Shown here in pieces: positions 36,277 to 43,804 of a stretch of DNA of 64,000 bases; within the stretch, counting starts at the first letter, position 1, and every line of letters begins with the position of its first letter. Made by a program: the position numbers and the translations under genes. The stretch is from assembly GCA_963766765.1 (NCBI GenBank), contig CAVYBR010000008.1, positions 124,001 to 188,000 of the forward strand, read 5' to 3'. This DNA is from JACCQS01 sp963766765. GTDB lineage: Bacteria; Actinomycetota; Actinomycetes; Mycobacteriales; Geodermatophilaceae. The notes beneath the pieces are model-generated. The model did not search any database and was not told where the DNA came from. It saw only the letters and a list, made by a program, of their open reading frames with translations.

Positions 36277-37390
36277 CGAGGACGGCGCGAGCTATTCGAG
36301 ATCGTTCAGCGAGAAGCCGATCTGGAGATCGTGCCGGGCTTTCAGACACCGGTCTTCGGGTACGACGGCACGTTTCCCGGCCCGACGGTCGTCACGCGTC
36401 GGGGTCAACCGGCGCTGGTCCGGCACACCAATCGGCTGCCGGTTCCGACCGTGGTGCACCTGCACGGCGGACATACGCCGGCCGACTCGGACGGCTACCC
36501 GACCGATCTCTTGCTTCCCGAGGGGGGCGTCGAGTTGCGCGGGACATGCTGCGCACGACAGGGGTGGCGATGTCCGCACCGGCAGCCGAGATCACCACTA
36601 TCCGATGGAACAAGGAGCCGCAAGGCTCTGATACCACGACCATCGGATGGACTTCACCGCTCCGCAGGTCTGGCGCGGCCTCGCCGGGTTCCACCTCGTC
36701 CATGACGACGAGGAGGAAGCACTGGGCCTGCCGTCCGGTGAGCGCGACATTCCGCTGATGATCGTCGACCGTGCCTTCGAAGCGGACGGTCAATTCCGTT
36801 ATCCCGCACTCGATCCGACGATGCTGGAGGAGCCGGGAGTCGAGGACGCCTTCATGGAGGGCGTATCTGGTGACGTCATCCTCGTCAACGGTGCGCCGTG
36901 GCCGATCCTCGAGGTTGATGCCGCTCGATACCGGCTGCGCATCCTCAACGGCGTCCAACGCCAGGCGCTACGACCTGGTGCTGCAACCTGCCCCCGACAC
37001 CGGGACGGCCTTCGTGCAGATCGGCTCGGCCGGTGGGCTGGCGCTTCTCGCGCGGCCCGGTCGGCGGCCACGCCGGCTGGACCGTCAACAACCGGGCCTT
37101 CGACCCGCAGCGGATGGATGCCGAGGTCTCTCTGGGCGAGGTGGAGATCTGGCGATCTTCACTGACCTGCAGCATCCGATCCACGTCCACCTCGACCCGT
37201 TTCAGGTCGTCGCGCGCAACGGCAAGGACCCGGGCGTCCTTGACGTCGGGTGGAAGGACACCGTCTCGCTGCTGCCCGGCGAGTTCGTCGACGTGGCGGT
37301 CCGGTTCGCCGACTACCCGGGTGCTTGATGCACTGTCACACCCTCGAGCAGGAGGACATGGCGATGATGGCCGCGTTCCGGACCAGCTGA
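36196..37390 (+). pseudogene. decayed multicopper oxidase
   Basis: Fragments in three frames follow the order of a CotA/bilirubin-oxidase-like protein: LPERFSVQLPIPSVKRA, FQTPVFGYDGTFPGPTVV, the copper motif HLHGGHTP, YHDHRMDFTAPQVWRGLAGF, ERDIPLMIVDRAF, GDVILVNGAPWPILEV, QHPIHVHLDPFQVVARNG and a C-terminal LMHCHTLEQEDMAMM. The invariant Trp of LWYHDH is TGA at 36629-36631. The last copper-ligand His of the usual HCHxLEHED motif is Gln. Several frameshifts occur, and about 100 residues between FVQIGS (near 37025) and the NNRAFDPQRMDAEVSLGE region are missing. This is genuine decay rather than read error. Confidence 0.8.
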
Positions 37391-37419
37391 TCCCGCGGCG
37401 GTCAGCAGACTGCGGGTGG

Positions 37420-37740
37420 CTACGGACCGTCCGTGATGGGGACCGAGGTCCCGGTCCCGCTGCCGGCGCTGGGGCTCAGTGCGGCATCTGGCACCACAGC
37501 GAAGGAGACGACCGAGTCCGGGCCGATCCACTCGCCACTGTTTGGCGTGTGCGATGAGACCCGCCACTCGTTCTCCGGGAAATCGGTGCGTCCGTATCCA
37601 GTCGCATCGATCGAGCGGACTTTGACGCCACCATGGCAGTCGGTGACGAATCGGATTGCGTTCTCGGCCTCAGCGAGGGTGCACCCTACGAGATCGGGCA
37701 TGCTCCAGAACTCGGCCTGCGGTTGCGGCGTGCCGCCCAT
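37420..37740 (-). CDS. small PASTA-like protein
   Basis: The 106-residue protein contains one PASTA-like domain: FWSMPDLVGCTLAEAENAIR, a beta-hairpin (VKVRSIDATGYGR), SHTPNSGEWIGPDS and a terminal VSFAVVPD strand, followed by a Ser/Gly-rich tail. ATG 37740 is preceded by GGGGGA; ATG 37758 and an earlier start at 37797 are alternatives. There is no clear signal peptide or membrane helix, so an extracellular wall-binding role is uncertain. It is divergent from the GlmL-like gene. Confidence 0.65.
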   Translation of the reverse strand: MGGTPQPQAEFWSMPDLVGCTLAEAENAIRFVTDCHGGVKVRSIDATGYGRTDFPENEWRVSSHTPNSGEWIGPDSVVSFAVVPDAALSPSAGSGTGTSVPITDGP

Positions 37741-37870
37741 TGAATCCCCCGTGGTCATTGTGTCGTTCTGACGCAGTTGCCGATCGATCCGTTCCATCCG
37801 CGCCGACGCATGCTAGCTGTGAAATGCCGAAAGGGACATGTCTTGAGCGATCCCGCGTACGTTCGGGCTC

Positions 37871-39256
37871 GTGACTCGGCCCGCTGCTGTCTGCGTGGAT
37901 CTGGGTTCCACCTTCACAAAAGCCGCGGTGGTTGACCTGAGAACCGGGTGGCTGCTGGGGACTGCCGAGCATGCGACGACCCTCGATCCCGATGTCATGA
38001 CAGGCATCCGAGCAGTCCAACACGAGTTGGTCAGTCTCGCCGCGGACCCCACCCAGCTGGTCTGCTCCAGTGCTGGCGGCGGCTTGCGACTGGCCGTTGT
38101 CGGCTACGAGCGCGAGATCAGTGCCGAAGCTGGGCACCGAGCTGCACTGTCGGCCGGTGCCCGGGTGGTCCATGTGTCCGCGGGGCGACTCGATGACGGC
38201 GGGGTCGTGGCTCTTCGCGAATCGGCTCCTGACGTGCTGCTCCTTGTCGGCGGAACCGACGGTGGCGAGGGGCGCGTGCTGTTGCACAACGCATCCGCGC
38301 TCGCCGCGGCCGGGCTCGCCGCACCAATCGTTGTTGCGGGCAATATGGCTGTACGCGCGCAGGTGTGCGAGGTACTGGCCCAGGCGGGGCGCACCGTCGT
38401 ACCGACGCATAACGTGCTGCCGGACATCGGCGAGTTGGATCCGGAGCCGGCTCGGGCCGCCATTCGCGGCGTTTTCCTCGACCATGTCATCGGCGGCAAG
38501 CGCCTGTCCGCGGACCCAGCATTTCCGCAGCTGGTGCGGGCCGTCACCCCGGACGCGGTCATGGACGGCGTCGCCGTGCTGGCGCAGGAGATCCGTGTCG
38601 AGGTGCGGCACGAGGCTTCTGGCAGCCGCACGACGTCCGGCAGTGTGGTGGTCGTCGACGTCGGCGGGGCGACGACCGATGTTTACTGCGTGCTTTCTCC
38701 GGATGCCGAACAAGCCATGCTCCATCAGGCGGCGGTCGGCGTGCCCAGTCACCGGCGGACCGTCGAGGGTGACCTCGGCTTGCGGTGGAGTGCCGATGCG
38801 TTGATGGCAGCCGCGGCGGACGAGCGGTTGCTGTCTGCGGCGGACTCAGCCTCCCTGACCGGGTGGGCCGCCGAGCGGGCCGGAGTCGTGGGGCCACCGG
38901 AAACCGTTGACGATCGGCGGAATGAGCTTCGGTCGGCCGAACTCGCCGTGACGATCGCCCTCCGGCGCCACGTACGAGCCGAGGCGGCGTACGGCGTCGT
39001 GGGCACTGCCGGCGCGTCGGCCCGGTCGGCAACCACCGTCGTCCTGTCCGGGGGAGTGCTGCGCCATGCGAGCCCGGGCCAGCGACAGGCGCTGGTCACC
39101 GCCGTGCTCGATGACCGAGGCGGTGCCCGAAGTGTCCTGCACGGCGCCGACATCCGGTGTGACTCGCGCTACGTCCTCGCCGCGGCCGGGCTGCTCGCCG
39201 CGGACTTCCCGGATGCGGCTCGCGGCCTGGTTCGAGCGGGTGGCCTCGTCGGCTGA
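37871..39256 (+). CDS. GlmL/MutL-like ATPase family protein
   Basis: The 461-residue protein belongs to the MutL/GlmL family of ASKHA-fold proteins beside adenosylcobalamin-dependent glutamate mutase genes: phosphate-1 loop VCVDLGSTFTKAAVVDL, CSSAGGGLRLAVVGYE, DVLLLVGGTDGGE, adenosine-side motif VVVVDVGGATTDVYCVL and VVLSGGVLRH. Neither glutamate mutase subunit gene (mutS/mutE type) is in the window, so the partner enzyme is absent or elsewhere. It starts at GTG 37871. A role as a reactivase-like chaperone is inferred from family only. Confidence 0.82.
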   Translation: MTRPAAVCVDLGSTFTKAAVVDLRTGWLLGTAEHATTLDPDVMTGIRAVQHELVSLAADPTQLVCSSAGGGLRLAVVGYEREISAEAGHRAALSAGARVVHVSAGRLDDGGVVALRESAPDVLLLVGGTDGGEGRVLLHNASALAAAGLAAPIVVAGNMAVRAQVCEVLAQAGRTVVPTHNVLPDIGELDPEPARAAIRGVFLDHVIGGKRLSADPAFPQLVRAVTPDAVMDGVAVLAQEIRVEVRHEASGSRTTSGSVVVVDVGGATTDVYCVLSPDAEQAMLHQAAVGVPSHRRTVEGDLGLRWSADALMAAAADERLLSAADSASLTGWAAERAGVVGPPETVDDRRNELRSAELAVTIALRRHVRAEAAYGVVGTAGASARSATTVVLSGGVLRHASPGQRQALVTAVLDDRGGARSVLHGADIRCDSRYVLAAAGLLAADFPDAARGLVRAGGLVG

Positions 39257-39288
39257 CGCTGAGCACGGTGTACGGCTTACATCAGCGA

Positions 39289-39340
39289 CTTTCTCCGGAG
39301 AAGGTGCGGTCTACCGTCGGCAGACCGCACTTTCTCCGGA
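39289..39340. repeat. twin CTTTCTCCGGA element with hairpin
   Basis: CTTTCTCCGGA occurs at 39289-39299 and 39330-39340, 41 bp apart; the first copy sits in the palindrome TTCTCCGGAGAA. Between them GTGCGGTCT (39304-39312) pairs with AGACCGCAC (39322-39330). It lies in the 99-bp convergent gap between the GlmL-like gene and the methyltransferase, where the hairpin could terminate both. Confidence 0.75.
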
Positions 39341-39355
39341 TTAAGTCCGTCGGGC

Positions 39356-40402
39356 TCAGCGCCGCGCCTCCAGGACGATGTTGAACGGCGTCTCTGCGAC
39401 CCGTCGTACCGAACCGAAGCCTGCGCCGATGACGACCTCGCGCAGCCGCGCTTCGCCGGCTTGGGCACCCAACGCCGTGCCCACGTCCTGGGACAGCGAG
39501 TTCGCCGTGCACAGGAGCGTGGAGAAGGCGTAGTAGGCAGCGCCGACCGGGTTCAGGTTGTCCTCGATCCGATCGCCTGCGTTGGGCTCGACGATCAGGA
39601 GCGACCCTCCCGGAGCCAGGTGGTCAAGGACGTTTCGGCACGCACCGGCCGGATCGCCCATGTCATGCAGCGCATCGAAGAAGCACACCAGGTCGTACTG
39701 GCCGTCGAAGTCCTGGGCGGTGCCCTGTTCGAAGGTCAGGTTGGTGCCGAGTCCGGCGTCGGCTGCCTCCTTGCGCGCGGCTTCCAGCGAGCCGGTGTGC
39801 GGGTCGATCCCAACGACGGTCGAGTTCGGGTAGGCCGCCGCCAGCAACCGGGTCGAGGCGCCTTGGCCGCAGCCCACGTCAGCGATCCGCGCACCGGCTT
39901 CCAGTTTCGCGGCCACGCCGTCCATCGCAGGGATCCAGGTGCTGGTCAGGAAACTGGTGTAGCTGGGCCCGAAGAAGCGTTCGCAGCCCTCGAACAACTC
40001 GTGGTTGTGCTCGCCCCAGGCCACGCCCTTTCCGGTACGGAAGGCCTCGGTCAGCCGCTCGGTGCTGTGCACGCTGGCCACGCCGAGCTGGAATCCGCCG
40101 ATGACGCACGCGGGGCTGGACTCGTCGGTCAGCGGGATCGCGTGCTCGTCGGGCAGGTTGTAGCGACCCTCTCCCACGTAGTGGACGTATCCGTTGGCGG
40201 CCTGCGCGGCCAGCCACTCCTGTAGGTAGCGCTCGGCGTGGCCCGTACGCGCAGCCAGATCCGCTGCGGTCAGCGGCCCTTGGCCGGCCATCGCGCGGTA
40301 GAGACCGAGTTTGTCACCGATCGCGACCAATGATCCGTTCACCAAGGCGCCGATGTCGCCGACTGCCTTGTGCACGAAGTCCATCAGTACCTGCTCGTCC
40401 AT
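39356..40402 (-). CDS. class I SAM-dependent methyltransferase with N-terminal winged helix
   Basis: The 348-residue protein has an N-terminal helical/winged-helix region (residues 1-110; KLGLYRAMAGQGPLTAADLA, RYLQEWLAAQAANGYV) and a Rossmann methyltransferase core with motif I ARIADVGCGQGAST, motif II VVGIDPHTGS, and FFDALHDMGDP. It resembles actinobacterial small-molecule methyltransferases related to O-methyltransferases; the substrate is unknown. ATG 40402 has GGGAAG seven bases upstream. It is divergent from the tetR gene and shares an operator region with it. Confidence 0.88.
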   Translation of the reverse strand: MDEQVLMDFVHKAVGDIGALVNGSLVAIGDKLGLYRAMAGQGPLTAADLAARTGHAERYLQEWLAAQAANGYVHYVGEGRYNLPDEHAIPLTDESSPACVIGGFQLGVASVHSTERLTEAFRTGKGVAWGEHNHELFEGCERFFGPSYTSFLTSTWIPAMDGVAAKLEAGARIADVGCGQGASTRLLAAAYPNSTVVGIDPHTGSLEAARKEAADAGLGTNLTFEQGTAQDFDGQYDLVCFFDALHDMGDPAGACRNVLDHLAPGGSLLIVEPNAGDRIEDNLNPVGAAYYAFSTLLCTANSLSQDVGTALGAQAGEARLREVVIGAGFGSVRRVAETPFNIVLEARR

Positions 40403-40428
40403 GTCTGCTTCCCATCTATGAGGATCGG

Positions 40429-40440
40429 TCGGTCGACCGA
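40429..40440. promoter_or_regulatory. TetR operator candidate 1
   Basis: The perfect palindrome TCGGTCGACCGA lies 27 bp upstream of the methyltransferase start. The same sequence recurs at 40565-40576, so the two sites bracket the divergent promoters. Confidence 0.75.
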
Positions 40441-40564
40441 ATGAAGGCAGTGTGAGAGGAGGCGGGCAGCATGTCAAGAGAAACCTCAGAATCCGGGCTG
40501 TCCCTTGCAACAGGGCAGATCCAGCTCTTGCTTCTTCCGCGATACGCGTGCATCCTGATCTCGG

Positions 40565-40576
40565 TCGGTCGACCGA
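40565..40576. promoter_or_regulatory. TetR operator candidate 2
   Basis: A second perfect copy of TCGGTCGACCGA ends 11 bp before the GTG start of the tetR gene, next to its ribosome site. This fits autorepression and repression of the methyltransferase from the other copy. Confidence 0.75.
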
Positions 40577-40587
40577 AGGGAGACAGC

Positions 40588-41214
40588 GTGGCGAGAAAGC
40601 AGGACGGCGGTACCCGCACGGCGATCCTGGACGCCGCGCGCGAACGGTTGCTCGTGGACGGCTATGCCAGCCTGTCCACCCGCAAGGTTGCCGTTGAGGC
40701 CGGAGTACCGCTGAGTCAGCTGCACTATTACTTCGGCTCCAAGAGTGGCCTGATCCTTGCCCTGTTGGAGCTCGAGAACCAACGTCGACTCGAGCGGCAG
40801 CGCACGATGTACACGGCCGCGGGCGTGCCACTCTGGCAACGCTACGAGCAAGCCTGTGACTACCTCGAGGACGACCTGGATTCGGGATACGTCCGGGTGC
40901 TGCAGGAAATGATCGCGGCCGGCTGGTCCGAGCCCTCCCTGGGGCAGGCAGTCCGGGACCTGCTCACCGGGTGGTTCGGGCTGCTCACCGATGTCTTTGC
41001 CGAGGCCGAAGCCGAACACGGCGAGCTGGGTCCGTTCACGGCGGCTGAAGTCGCAACGCTCGTAAGTGCCATGTTCTTGGGCGCGGAGTCGATGCTGCTG
41101 CTCGGCTTCGATCGCCAGACGCTCCCCATTCGGTCCTCACTTCGGCGCCTGGGCCAGCTCTTCCGTACCTGGGAAGACACGAACAACGTCAAGAGTGGAG
41201 TTGGTTCCGCATGA
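40588..41214 (+). CDS. TetR-family transcriptional regulator
   Basis: The 208-residue protein has an N-terminal TetR helix-turn-helix (TRTAILDAARERLLVDGYAS, STRKVAVEAGVPLSQLHYYF, about residues 8-52) and a ligand-binding C-terminal domain. GTG 40588 is chosen because GGGAG precedes it and the operator copy lies just upstream; earlier in-frame starts would cover the operator. ATGA overlap couples it to the hydrolase-glycosyltransferase fusion. It probably represses both directions through the two TCGGTCGACCGA sites. Confidence 0.9.
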   Translation: MARKQDGGTRTAILDAARERLLVDGYASLSTRKVAVEAGVPLSQLHYYFGSKSGLILALLELENQRRLERQRTMYTAAGVPLWQRYEQACDYLEDDLDSGYVRVLQEMIAAGWSEPSLGQAVRDLLTGWFGLLTDVFAEAEAEHGELGPFTAAEVATLVSAMFLGAESMLLLGFDRQTLPIRSSLRRLGQLFRTWEDTNNVKSGVGSA

Positions 41215-43316
41215 GAGCGGTCGAGCCGGTCGAGGAGGGCTTTGTCGAGCGGGACGGCGTACGACTCCACTACGAGGTGTACGGAGGCGGGACGCCGACC
41301 CTCGTACTGCTGCCGACCTGGACCGTCATCCATTCGCGGTTCTGGAAAGCCCAGATTCCGTACCTGTCCCGGCACTACCGAGTCGTGACCTTCGATGGTC
41401 GGGGCAATGGGCAGTCGGATCGTCCGAGCGGGTCAGAGTCTTATACGCACATGCAGTTTGCTGCCGACTCACTGGCTGTCATGGACGCCACGGACACCGA
41501 CAAAGCGGTTCTCGTTGCACTGTCCTGTGGCACGTTGTGGGGAATCCAGCTCGCGGCCGATCATGCCGAGCGCGTCCTCGGCCTGGTCGCCATGGCACCG
41601 GCCGTGCCGCTGGCTGAGGGACTGCTCGAGCGCATGGAGTACGCCTTCGGCGAGGAGTACGAAACAACCGAGGGGTGGGCGAAGTACAACGCCGCCTATT
41701 GGCGGAAGGACTATCCCGACTTCCTCGAGTACTTCTTCAGCCAGATGTTCAACGAGCCGCACTCCACGAAGCAGATCGAGGATGCCGTCGGTTGGGGCTT
41801 GGACACCGATGCGGAGACGCTGATCGCCGCCACCTACGGACTGGAAGCCTGCGGGTCCAAGAGCTTCGTGTCGGTGTGCGAGCAGGTCCGCTGCCCGGTG
41901 CTGGTGATCCAGGGCGACGACGACAAGATTCGCCCGTACGCCGGCGGCGTTCGCTTGGCCGAGGTCACCGGCGGGTCGCTGGTCACGATCGAAGGCGGCG
42001 GGCACGGTCCCATGGCCAGGGACCCCATCCTGGTCAATAAACTGATCAGGCAATTCGTCGACTCGGTCGCACCTCCCGCTCCGCGGGCTCGTACGTGGAC
42101 TCGGGCGCTGCGTCGACCCAAGCGCGTGCTGTACGTGTCGTCACCGATCGGGCTTGGCCATGCCCAACGGGACGTCTCCATCGCCGATGAGTTGCGCAAA
42201 CTTCATCCCGACGTGGAAATCGACTGGCTTGCACAGCATCCGGTGACCACCGTGCTTGCTGCGCGAGGCGAACGGATTCATCCGGCATCGAAATTCCTGG
42301 CGAGTGAGTCGGCGATCTTCGAGAGCGAATCAGCTGAGCACGACCTGAACGCCTTCCAGGCCGTGCGCCGGATGGACGAGACGCTCGTGAACAACTTCAT
42401 GGTGTTCGCCGACCTCGTCGAGGAGGAACCGTACGACCTCTGGGTTGGTGACGAAGCCTGGGACCTCGACTACTTCCTGCACGAGAACCCCGAGTTGAAG
42501 AACACCGCGTTTGCCTGGATGACCGACTTCGTCGGGTGGCTGCCGATGCCCGACGGCGGGGAGCCCGAGGCACGTCTGACCGCGGACTACAACGCCGAGA
42601 TGATCGAGCAGCGGGCCCGCTTCCGGCGCATCCGGGATCGGTCCATCTTCGTCGGCGACCCAGACGACATCGTTCCCGACCGATTTGGTCCGGACCTGCC
42701 GGCCATCCGCGCGTGGACCGAGGACAACTTCGACTTCGCCGGCTACGTAACAGGATTCGATCCCTCGGCCTATCTCGACCGGGAAGCGATCCGCGCGGAG
42801 TTGGGCTACCGGCCGGATGAGCAGGTCTGCGTGGTGACGGTGGGCGGTTCCGGCGTCGGGACGGCACTGCTGAACAAGGTGATCGCCGCGCACCCCTTGG
42901 CCGCGCAGCAAGTAGCCGGGCTCCGGACAGTTGTTGTCGCCGGTCCGCGGATCGATGTCGGGTCGCTACCCACGCATCCGGGACTCGAAGTGCACGGCTA
43001 CGTTCCCGAGCTCTATCGGCACCTGGCAGCTGCGGACCTGTCTGTGGTCCAGGGCGGTCTGACCACAACCATGGAACTCACTGCCAACCAGCGTCCGTTC
43101 CTGTACTTCCCGCTGGCGCACCATTTCGAACAGAACTTCCACGTACGGCATCGGCTCGAGCGCCACGGAGCCGGCCGCTGCATGGACTATCGCACCTCGG
43201 TTCCGGATTCCATCGCCACGGCCATTGCGGCCGAGATGGGGAAGCCGACCAACTACCGACCCGTCGAGAGCGCCGGTGCGAGCCGAGCGGCGGCGATGCT
43301 CGGCGAGTTGCTGTGA
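41211..43316 (+). CDS. alpha/beta hydrolase - glycosyltransferase fusion
   Basis: The 701-residue protein joins two enzymes. Residues about 10-285 are an alpha/beta hydrolase: LVLLPTWTVIHS, FDGRGNGQSDRP, nucleophile region LVALSCGTLWG (Ser in LSCG, with Ala for the usual first Gly), LVIQGDDDKIRPYAG and EGGGHGPM. Residues about 300-700 resemble a GT1/MurG-type glycosyltransferase: RRPKRVLYVSSPIGLGHAQR, VVTVGGSGVGTALL and a donor-site segment EVHGYVPELYRHLAAADLSV, VVQGGLTTTMEL. No membrane segment is seen. Cotranscription with tetR and an NTF2-like gene suggests a small-molecule modification or detoxification role; substrates are unknown. Confidence 0.82.
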   Translation: MRAVEPVEEGFVERDGVRLHYEVYGGGTPTLVLLPTWTVIHSRFWKAQIPYLSRHYRVVTFDGRGNGQSDRPSGSESYTHMQFAADSLAVMDATDTDKAVLVALSCGTLWGIQLAADHAERVLGLVAMAPAVPLAEGLLERMEYAFGEEYETTEGWAKYNAAYWRKDYPDFLEYFFSQMFNEPHSTKQIEDAVGWGLDTDAETLIAATYGLEACGSKSFVSVCEQVRCPVLVIQGDDDKIRPYAGGVRLAEVTGGSLVTIEGGGHGPMARDPILVNKLIRQFVDSVAPPAPRARTWTRALRRPKRVLYVSSPIGLGHAQRDVSIADELRKLHPDVEIDWLAQHPVTTVLAARGERIHPASKFLASESAIFESESAEHDLNAFQAVRRMDETLVNNFMVFADLVEEEPYDLWVGDEAWDLDYFLHENPELKNTAFAWMTDFVGWLPMPDGGEPEARLTADYNAEMIEQRARFRRIRDRSIFVGDPDDIVPDRFGPDLPAIRAWTEDNFDFAGYVTGFDPSAYLDREAIRAELGYRPDEQVCVVTVGGSGVGTALLNKVIAAHPLAAQQVAGLRTVVVAGPRIDVGSLPTHPGLEVHGYVPELYRHLAAADLSVVQGGLTTTMELTANQRPFLYFPLAHHFEQNFHVRHRLERHGAGRCMDYRTSVPDSIATAIAAEMGKPTNYRPVESAGASRAAAMLGELL

Positions 43317-43672
43317 CCGCCGAGGATCAGCGCGCGGTCACCGCAACGGCGCTGGACTATTTCGAAGGCTGGTTCGACGGCGATGCCGCGCGCATGGAAC
43401 GCGCGCTGCATCCGGACCTGTGCAAACGGGCGATCCGACCGGACGGGTCGGTGGACCTGACCAGCGCGTCGGAGATGATCGAGGCCACCGGGCAGGGCGC
43501 TGGTAAGGCGCAACGGCCGGCGGATCTCGAAATCCGGGTACGGGTCGAGGATGTCTACGAACATCTGGCCAGCGCGACGGTGGACAGCACGGCGTACCGG
43601 GAGTATCTCCAACTCGTACGGACGCAGGACGGCTGGAAGATCCTGAACACGCTCTACTGCCGGACGGTCTGA
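43313..43672 (+). CDS. NTF2-like / putative lumazine-binding protein
   Basis: The 119-residue protein has the small alpha+beta NTF2/SnoaL cone-fold pattern of the Lumazine_bd_2 group: TALDYFEGWFDGDAARMERA, HPDLCKRAI, the central strand region VRVEDVYEHLASATVDS and the C-terminal WKILNTLYCRTV. It overlaps the fusion gene by GTGA and ends the tetR operon. It may bind or convert the product of the upstream fusion enzyme. Confidence 0.8.
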   Translation: MTAEDQRAVTATALDYFEGWFDGDAARMERALHPDLCKRAIRPDGSVDLTSASEMIEATGQGAGKAQRPADLEIRVRVEDVYEHLASATVDSTAYREYLQLVRTQDGWKILNTLYCRTV

Positions 43673-43693
43673 GCGGTCCGCGCAGCACATTTC

Positions 43694-43777
43694 GGCCGGT
43701 TGTGTAGCGAACCGGCCCTTTGGGTTGGGCCATAGCGCGGGTTGTGTAGCGAACCGGCCTATTGGGTTGGGCCATAG
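43694..43777. repeat. two tandem units of the GTAGCGAACC palindromic repeat (copy 1)
   Basis: Arms GGCCGGTT (43694-43701) and AACCGGCC (43710-43717) enclose GTGTAGCG. The loop recurs at 43744-43751 in GGTT/AACC arms, 42 bp later, each unit ending TTGGGTTGGGCCATAG. It lies in the 132-bp convergent gap between the NTF2-like gene and the bPH2 gene. Confidence 0.85.
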
Positions 43778-43804
43778 AAGTAGCCACGCGGGCTCGGCCG
43801 ACGC

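Noticed and set aside
37670..38752. Leftward open frame of 360 codons opposite the GlmL-like gene.
   Set aside because: It spans the start of a clear ASKHA-fold protein and the PASTA-like gene in another frame, and shows no domain.
43694..43777. Tandem repeat units that might be a CRISPR remnant.
   Set aside because: Only two units, palindromic and with conserved rather than unique intervening sequence; no cas genes.
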